15,431 nt of DNA, from NCBI GenBank assembly GCA_023230755.1, contig JALNWS010000093.1, positions 1 to 15,431 of the forward strand, in the 5' to 3' direction. The translations under genes were made by a program, and so were the position numbers. A model generated the notes under the pieces. That model made no database searches. It had not been told where the DNA came from and was given only the letters and a program-made list of their open reading frames with translations. The stretch comes from Azoarcus sp. Its GTDB lineage: Bacteria; Pseudomonadota; Gammaproteobacteria; Burkholderiales; Rhodocyclaceae. Shown here in pieces: positions 11,326 to 15,431 of this stretch. Position 1 is the first letter of the stretch; each line of letters starts with the position of its first letter.

Positions 11326-11341
11326 GAGTACATTAATACTC
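11326..11341. promoter_or_regulatory. Palindrome upstream of the thiolase operon
   Basis: GAGTA-CATTAA-TACTC is a perfect inverted repeat with 5-base arms and a 6-base AT-rich centre. It lies 43-58 bases before the thiolase ATG, a place suited to activator contact with RNA polymerase. A second, shorter perfect palindrome, TTGAATTCAA, follows at 11353-11362. The surrounding 60 bases are clearly AT-richer than the flanking genes, as expected for a promoter. No -35/-10 pair stands out, which would suit an activator-dependent promoter. The likely ligand-bound regulator is the divergent PAS-LuxR protein; this is inference. Confidence 0.42.
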
Positions 11342-11383
11342 AAATAAATTCTTTGAATTCAATCAATAGTCACGGAGACCCTG

Positions 11384-12556
11384 ATGAACCCAGTTTCGAT
11401 TGTCGCCAGCGGCCACACCCGATTCGGCCGGCTTGACGGAAAAAATCTCGAGGACCTGATCGTCGAAGCCGCATCGGAGGCCATTGCCGATGCAGCCATC
11501 GATCCGGCGGAAATCGACGCGGTTTATCTGGGCCACTTCAACTCCGGCATGGTGGCGGACGGTTTTGCCTCGTCGCTGATCCATCAGGTGTCACCCGCGC
11601 TGCGCTTCAAGCCGGCGACCCGTTGCGAAAATGCCTGCGCTTCGGGGTCGGCTGCGATCTTCTCCGCGATCAATGCCATCCGTTCCGGCAGTGCCGATCT
11701 GGTGCTGGTGGTCGGTGCGGAGAAAATGACCTCCAACACCACGGAGCAGGTCACGCGTGCACTCGCCGGAGCAGGTTACCAGAACAATCCGGCGGAGGCG
11801 GGGCTGAGCTTTCCGCAACTGTTCGGTATCGCGGCCAGAGAATATACCGAGCGCTATCACGACCCGCTGCCCGCGATGGCGCGCATCGCGGTCAAGAACC
11901 ACCGCAACGCGCTGGACAATCCGCTGGCGCAGATGCGGCGTGAAGTCGACTTTGAGTTCTGCAACACCGTTTCCGACAAGAATCCGCTGATCGCGCCGCC
12001 GCTGCGACTGACCGATTGTTCGTTGATCTCGGACGGTGCGGCTGCGGTCATCCTCGCCTCGCCCGAACGTGCGAAGTCCTTCGCGCGCCAGGTGTCGTTT
12101 CGCGCACATACCCACGTCAGCGACTTTCTGCCGCTCGACAAACGCGATTTTCTGGCCTTCGAAGGCCCGGAACTGGCGATCCGGCGTGCATACGAGGAGG
12201 CCGGCATCAGCCACCAGGATCTCGATTTCGCCGAGGTGCATGACTGTTTCACGATCGCCGAACTTCTGGTCTATGAGGCCATGGGGCTGGCACCCAAGGG
12301 GCAGGGGGAGCGTGCCTTGCTGGACGGGACGGTGATGCGCGACGGGCGTCTGCCGGTCAACCTCTCGGGCGGGCTGAAGGCCAAGGGCCACCCGGTGGGG
12401 GCTACGGGGGTGTCGATGCATGCGCTGGCCTTCCGCCAGCTGACCGGCACCGCAGGCGGCATCCAGCGCGAAGGCGCCGAGCTCGGGATGGTTTTCAACA
12501 TGGGGGGCGCCGCGGTAGCCAACCACGTGTCGATTCTCGAAGCCACACGGGCCTGA
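11384..12556 (+). CDS. SCP-x-type thiolase / acetyl-CoA acetyltransferase-like protein
   Basis: A 390-residue thiolase-superfamily enzyme. The nucleophilic cysteine is Cys85 in ENACASGSAA. HDCF (286-289) in FAEVHDCFTIAEL and GHPVGATG (335-342, His336) are the SCP-2/SCP-x thiolase signatures. The C-terminal segment reads FNMGGAAVAN (371-380) and lacks the catalytic Cys of classical thiolases (CxGxG), as is normal for the SCP-x branch, where the HDCF cysteine is thought to take that role. It should cleave or form a 3-oxoacyl-CoA, and SCP-x enzymes often accept branched or bulky chains. It is first in an operon with an acyl-CoA ligase nine bases downstream and a TRAP transporter. GGAG at 11374-11377 six bases before the ATG fixes the start. 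The substrate is unknown, and a non-thiolytic role is possible, as some SCP-x-like proteins are accessory subunits. Confidence 0.88.
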   Translation: MNPVSIVASGHTRFGRLDGKNLEDLIVEAASEAIADAAIDPAEIDAVYLGHFNSGMVADGFASSLIHQVSPALRFKPATRCENACASGSAAIFSAINAIRSGSADLVLVVGAEKMTSNTTEQVTRALAGAGYQNNPAEAGLSFPQLFGIAAREYTERYHDPLPAMARIAVKNHRNALDNPLAQMRREVDFEFCNTVSDKNPLIAPPLRLTDCSLISDGAAAVILASPERAKSFARQVSFRAHTHVSDFLPLDKRDFLAFEGPELAIRRAYEEAGISHQDLDFAEVHDCFTIAELLVYEAMGLAPKGQGERALLDGTVMRDGRLPVNLSGGLKAKGHPVGATGVSMHALAFRQLTGTAGGIQREGAELGMVFNMGGAAVANHVSILEATRA

Positions 12557-12565
12557 GGGGGGAGC

Positions 12566-14086
12566 ATGAATCTCGCAAACTGGCTTCGTGCCACTGCGCT
12601 CGCCCGCCCTGCTGCGCCGGCGCTTCATACCGGCGACGTGATGCATTCGGACTACCAGGAGTTTGCCCGGAATGCCTGTTCGCTGGCGCGCGTGCTGACC
12701 GCGGAACATGGCCTGCAGCCCGGCGACCGGGTGGCGTTGTTCATGAAGAACCGGGTCGAGTACCTGGAGCTGATGTATGCAGTGTGGTGGGCCGGCGCGG
12801 CAGTCGTGCCGATCAATCCGAAACTTCACCCCACGGAGGCCGCCTGGATCGCGGGCAATGCAGAAGCAAGCCTGATCTTCACCGATGACGGGGCAAGCTT
12901 CGCGCCGGACGCACTCCCGCCAGCGTGTGTTGAGCTCGGGGTGGACGGCGAGGCCTACGGCCGCATGACGACCGAGCATGCCGATCTGACAATGCCGCAT
13001 GTGCTCACCCCGGACGATCTCGCCTGGCTGTTCTATACGTCCGGCACCACAGGCCGGCCCAAGGGCGTGATGCTCTCGCATGCCAATCTGCTGATGATGA
13101 GTCTGTGCTATCCGGTGGATGTCGACCCGGTATCGGCAGAAGACGCAATCCTGTACGCGGCGCCGATGTCGCATGGTGCGGGTCTGTACAACTTTGTCCA
13201 TGTGCGCTGTGGCGCTCGACATGTGGTGCCGGTGTCGCGTGGCTTTGACGCGGCCGAGATCTTCTCGCTCGCACGCCGCGTGCGGCAGGTGTCGATGTTC
13301 GCTGCCCCGACGATGGTCAAGCGCATGGTGGAAGAGGCCGGACGCAGTGGTGCCGACGGCGACGGCATCAAGACGATCGTGTACGGCGGTGGACCGATGT
13401 ATGTCGCCGATATCACTGAAGCCGTCGCGACCCTGGGGCCGAAGTTCGTGCAGATCTACGGGCAGGGCGAAAGCCCGATGACGATTACCGCACTGAGCCG
13501 CGAACAGATCTGCAACCGGAATCACCCGGCGTGGGCGCAGCGCCTGGCCTCGGTTGGCGAAGCGCAGTCGTGCGTCGATGTCCGCATCGTGGATGAGGCG
13601 ATGCAGCCGCTGCCGCCGGGCGTGCCCGGCGAGATCGTTGTCCGTGGTCTGGCGGTGATGAAGGGCTACTGGCGCAACGAGGAGGCGACCCGGCAGGCCT
13701 TGGCCGACGGCTGGCTCAAGACCGGCGATATCGGCTATCTGAGCGCGGACGGTTTCCTCACCCTTACCGATCGATCCAAGGACGTCATCATATCGGGTGG
13801 CACCAATGTCTATCCGCGCGAAGTGGAAGAAGTCCTCGCGCAGCACCCCAGTGTGGTCGAAGTCTCCGTCGTCGGCCAGCACGACCCGGATTGGGGCGAA
13901 ATCGTGGTCGCCTTCGTGGTCCCCGTCGCATCGGCTGAGCTTGACGCCGACACGCTTGACCAGTGGTGCCGCGCGCACATGGCCTCGTTCAAGAAGCCCA
14001 AGAAGTATCACTTTTGTGAGGATCTGCCGAAGAACAGCTACGGCAAGATCCTGAAAACCGAACTGCGCAAGCAATTGTGTGCGTGA
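12566..14086 (+). CDS. AMP-forming acyl-CoA synthetase (acid-CoA ligase)
   Basis: A 506-residue ANL-superfamily ligase that makes an acyl-AMP and then an acyl-CoA in the cytoplasm. The ATP-binding loop YTSGTTGRPKG is at 157-167. YGQGESP (298-304) is the A5 motif, in which aliphatic and aromatic acid ligases usually have Y-G-x-T/S-E. The TGD motif is at 386-388, the hinge region is DRSKDVIISGG (402-412) and NVYPREVEEVL follows at 414-424. The catalytic lysine is Lys494 in NSYGKILKTEL. The start follows GGGGGGAG, nine bases after the thiolase stop, so translational coupling is likely. The neighbouring TRAP transporter suggests that the acid is imported from outside. Short length and motif set fit medium-chain, cyclic or aromatic acids, but specificity cannot be read from sequence alone. 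Confidence 0.92.
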   Translation: MNLANWLRATALARPAAPALHTGDVMHSDYQEFARNACSLARVLTAEHGLQPGDRVALFMKNRVEYLELMYAVWWAGAAVVPINPKLHPTEAAWIAGNAEASLIFTDDGASFAPDALPPACVELGVDGEAYGRMTTEHADLTMPHVLTPDDLAWLFYTSGTTGRPKGVMLSHANLLMMSLCYPVDVDPVSAEDAILYAAPMSHGAGLYNFVHVRCGARHVVPVSRGFDAAEIFSLARRVRQVSMFAAPTMVKRMVEEAGRSGADGDGIKTIVYGGGPMYVADITEAVATLGPKFVQIYGQGESPMTITALSREQICNRNHPAWAQRLASVGEAQSCVDVRIVDEAMQPLPPGVPGEIVVRGLAVMKGYWRNEEATRQALADGWLKTGDIGYLSADGFLTLTDRSKDVIISGGTNVYPREVEEVLAQHPSVVEVSVVGQHDPDWGEIVVAFVVPVASAELDADTLDQWCRAHMASFKKPKKYHFCEDLPKNSYGKILKTELRKQLCA

Positions 14087-14126
14087 ACACCGGCCAGGAT
14101 AGGCACGGTCCAATCAGGAGGAGAAC

Positions 14127-15218
14127 ATGAAAAGACGTGATTTTTTCAAGGGCAGTTTCGCCCTTGCAGGTGCAAGCATGCTTGGCGGCATCTCCGCGCC
14201 GGCACTGGCGCAGAAGAAGCTGCGGATCAAGTTCGACAGCTACGTGTCCGAAAGTGCGGGGCCGTCCCGCCTCGACCAGTGGTTTCTCACCGAACTGGAG
14301 AAGCGCACCAAGGGCGAGGTCAATGTACGCCGCTTCTGGGCCCAGTCACTCAACAAGGTGGGCGAGCATCTGTCTGCGGTGCGGGACAACACCTCGGAGA
14401 TGTCGCTGATTGCGCCGGGCTATTATCAGGCCGAGCTGCCGGTGACGAGAGGGCTGGAGTGGTACTTCCGCATGAATCGTGCGGACGCGATGCAGCTGGT
14501 GTGCCGCGACCTGTACGAGCAGTTCGAGCCCCTGCGCAAGGAATGGGAAGAGCGTCATCGCGCCAAGGTCATGTACTGGACCAACTGGTACTACGCGCCC
14601 CTGGTGACGCGCGAACCGATCAAGTCCCTGGCCGACATCAAGGGCAAGCGCATCCGCGGCTATGGCGTTGCCACCGAAGTGATCGAGCGCCTGGGGGGCA
14701 CGGCAGTACCGATGGCCGCGCCCGAGGTCTACACCGCGCTTGAACGCGGCGTGCTCGACGGCGTATACGGCTTCGATTTCATTACCTCGGTCGCATACAA
14801 GCTGCATGAAATCGCGCCCTACTTCACCGATATCGGCGACGGCCCTCATGCTCCGTCGGCGACCGTGATGAGCATGGAGACCTGGTCATCCATGTCGCCC
14901 GAAGTGCAACAGGTCTGCAAGCAACTCGTCGACGAGATCTATGCAGGCAAGTACGCCGAAATCTTTGGTGCTGCCGCGCGCGAATACGTGGGCAAGGCAA
15001 AGGCTGAAGGGGTGAAGTTCTCCGCGCTCGCCGATGCCGAGAAGGCAAGAGCCAAGGCCATCATCCAGCCCGCGCAGACCCAGGGCTGGATCGAGAATGT
15101 TGCCAAGCCTGCGGGTATCGACGGCGAAAAGATGCAGGCGCTGATCGATGCCGCCATCCAGAAGTACGACGGCAAGGGGACGCTCAAACGTCCGATCGAG
15201 TTCGCTACCCAGGCCTGA
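14127..15218 (+). CDS. dctP: TRAP transporter substrate-binding protein, DctP family, Tat-type leader
   Basis: A 363-residue periplasmic receptor of a tripartite ATP-independent transporter. The leader (1-28) has a twin arginine in KRRDFFKGSF, a hydrophobic core with A/G/L, and an APALA-Q cleavage site after residue 28, so Tat export is likely. The mature domain has the DctP hallmarks: LVTREPIKSLADIKGKRIR, with Arg177 in the position that normally forms the carboxylate salt bridge, and the following MAAPEVYTALERGVLDG segment (196-212). The unusually aromatic stretch YWTNWYYAPL (150-159) lines the usual pocket strand and may favour a bulky or hydrophobic acid. AGGAGGAG gives a strong ribosome site. 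It lies 40 bases after the ligase gene and is followed by the small permease gene, so the whole forms one operon. The ligand is unknown. Confidence 0.93.
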   Translation: MKRRDFFKGSFALAGASMLGGISAPALAQKKLRIKFDSYVSESAGPSRLDQWFLTELEKRTKGEVNVRRFWAQSLNKVGEHLSAVRDNTSEMSLIAPGYYQAELPVTRGLEWYFRMNRADAMQLVCRDLYEQFEPLRKEWEERHRAKVMYWTNWYYAPLVTREPIKSLADIKGKRIRGYGVATEVIERLGGTAVPMAAPEVYTALERGVLDGVYGFDFITSVAYKLHEIAPYFTDIGDGPHAPSATVMSMETWSSMSPEVQQVCKQLVDEIYAGKYAEIFGAAAREYVGKAKAEGVKFSALADAEKARAKAIIQPAQTQGWIENVAKPAGIDGEKMQALIDAAIQKYDGKGTLKRPIEFATQA

Positions 15219-15290
15219 GCACAGGACGCCCCTACAAAAGGGGCCGGCCACCGTCGCTTGACGACGGTGGCCGGTGATCCGTCCTGGTGC
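15219..15290 (+). other. Three-way-junction RNA element between dctP and dctQ
   Basis: Hairpin A: CCCCT-ACAAA-AGGGG at 15229-15243. Hairpin B: a perfect 13-bp stem, 15244-15256 with 15262-15274, and a CTTGA loop. A closing stem CAGGACG (15222-15228) pairs with CGTCCTG (15280-15286), and GCA (15219-15221) extends it to TGC (15288-15290) past one bulged G. Hairpins A and B abut with no gap, and TGATC (15275-15279) is the only unpaired junction. There is no T-run, so it is not a plain terminator. Such structures downstream of binding-protein genes often protect upstream mRNA or limit read-through, raising dctP over permease. Confidence 0.6.
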
Positions 15291-15321
15291 GTCCTTTCCG
15301 CATTATCTGAAAAGTATCCAC

Positions 15322-15431
15322 ATGAACTCCATTCGGGCTGCCTTTCGCGTCACCTCAGATGTTCTCGGCAAGATCGCGATCGTCTTCATGATGTTCCTGA
15401 TGCTGGCGACGACGCTGGATGTCAGCGTTCG
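15322..15431 (+). CDS. dctQ: TRAP transporter small permease, DctQ family (partial, cut by window edge)
   Basis: Only the first 36 codons are in the window. The visible protein begins MNSIRAAFRVTSDVLGKIAI and continues with a hydrophobic stretch VFMMFLMLATTLDVSV, the first transmembrane helix of a DctQ-type small subunit, whose N-terminal helix normally ends in a D-V-x-x-R motif. Its place 104 bases after the TRAP binding protein supports the call. DctQ binds the large permease DctM, probably encoded next. The ribosome site is weak (only AAAG at about 15311-15314), and the start lies downstream of a stable fold, so expression below that of dctP is plausible. Confidence is limited by the short visible length. 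Confidence 0.78.
   Translation, partial: MNSIRAAFRVTSDVLGKIAIVFMMFLMLATTLDVSV

Noticed and set aside
11591..14113. An 840-codon open frame on the minus strand, opposite the thiolase and ligase genes
   Set aside because: It spans two well-supported genes antisense and reads as Arg/His-rich low-quality protein with no domain. Long antisense open frames are common in high-GC genes.
15240..15285. Intrinsic terminator after dctP
   Set aside because: The hairpin is strong, but no T-run follows and the next TRAP gene starts 37 bases later, so a full stop to transcription is unlikely.

Overview
The window reads as chromosomal DNA from a high-GC betaproteobacterium, most likely of the Thauera/Azoarcus/Aromatoleum type (Rhodocyclales). 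The grounds are GC-rich third codon positions, a very large PAS/GAF hybrid kinase beside an HD-GYP regulator, a DUF1127 gene next to a LysR gene, and a TRAP-transporter/CoA-ligase/thiolase catabolic cluster. This assignment is inferred from gene content; no rRNA or other marker gene is present. I see no transposase, integrase, tRNA, rRNA or CRISPR array.

Layout. (1) 177-1199: a proline iminopeptidase, possibly on a leaderless transcript, facing a VOC/glyoxalase-fold protein (1213-1713, minus). (2) The VOC gene is divergent from a LysR regulator (1808-2692), and a clean T-N11-A type palindrome lies between them. (3) 2836-8693: a signalling pair made of a REC/HD-GYP response regulator (predicted cyclic-di-GMP phosphodiesterase) and a 1544-residue membrane hybrid histidine kinase. 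The kinase order is five or more TM segments, PAS, PAS, GAF, PAS, PAS, HisKA, HATPase, REC, HPt. Together they make a plausible four-step phosphorelay ending on the HD-GYP receiver. (4) 8729-9634 (minus): a second LysR regulator, divergent from a small DUF1127 protein (9797-10024). Three successive stem-loops follow, then an unrecognised small membrane protein (10119-10628). (5) 10652-11239 (minus): a PAS-LuxR regulator, divergent from an operon of SCP-x-type thiolase, AMP-forming acyl-CoA synthetase, TRAP substrate-binding protein (Tat-type leader) and the start of the TRAP small permease, which is cut by the window edge at 15431.

How the genes may work together. The last cluster looks like a complete uptake-and-activation route for an unknown carboxylic acid: periplasmic capture and TRAP import, CoA activation, then thiolysis or acyl transfer, with the divergent PAS-LuxR protein as likely local regulator. 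The most striking sequence that no gene explains is the dctP-dctQ spacer. It can fold into a closed three-way junction with a perfect 13-bp hairpin, and it carries a second copy of one strand of the closing stem that could compete for pairing. No wholly new multi-gene system is evident. The non-coding structures and the unknown membrane protein are the parts least explained by known families.
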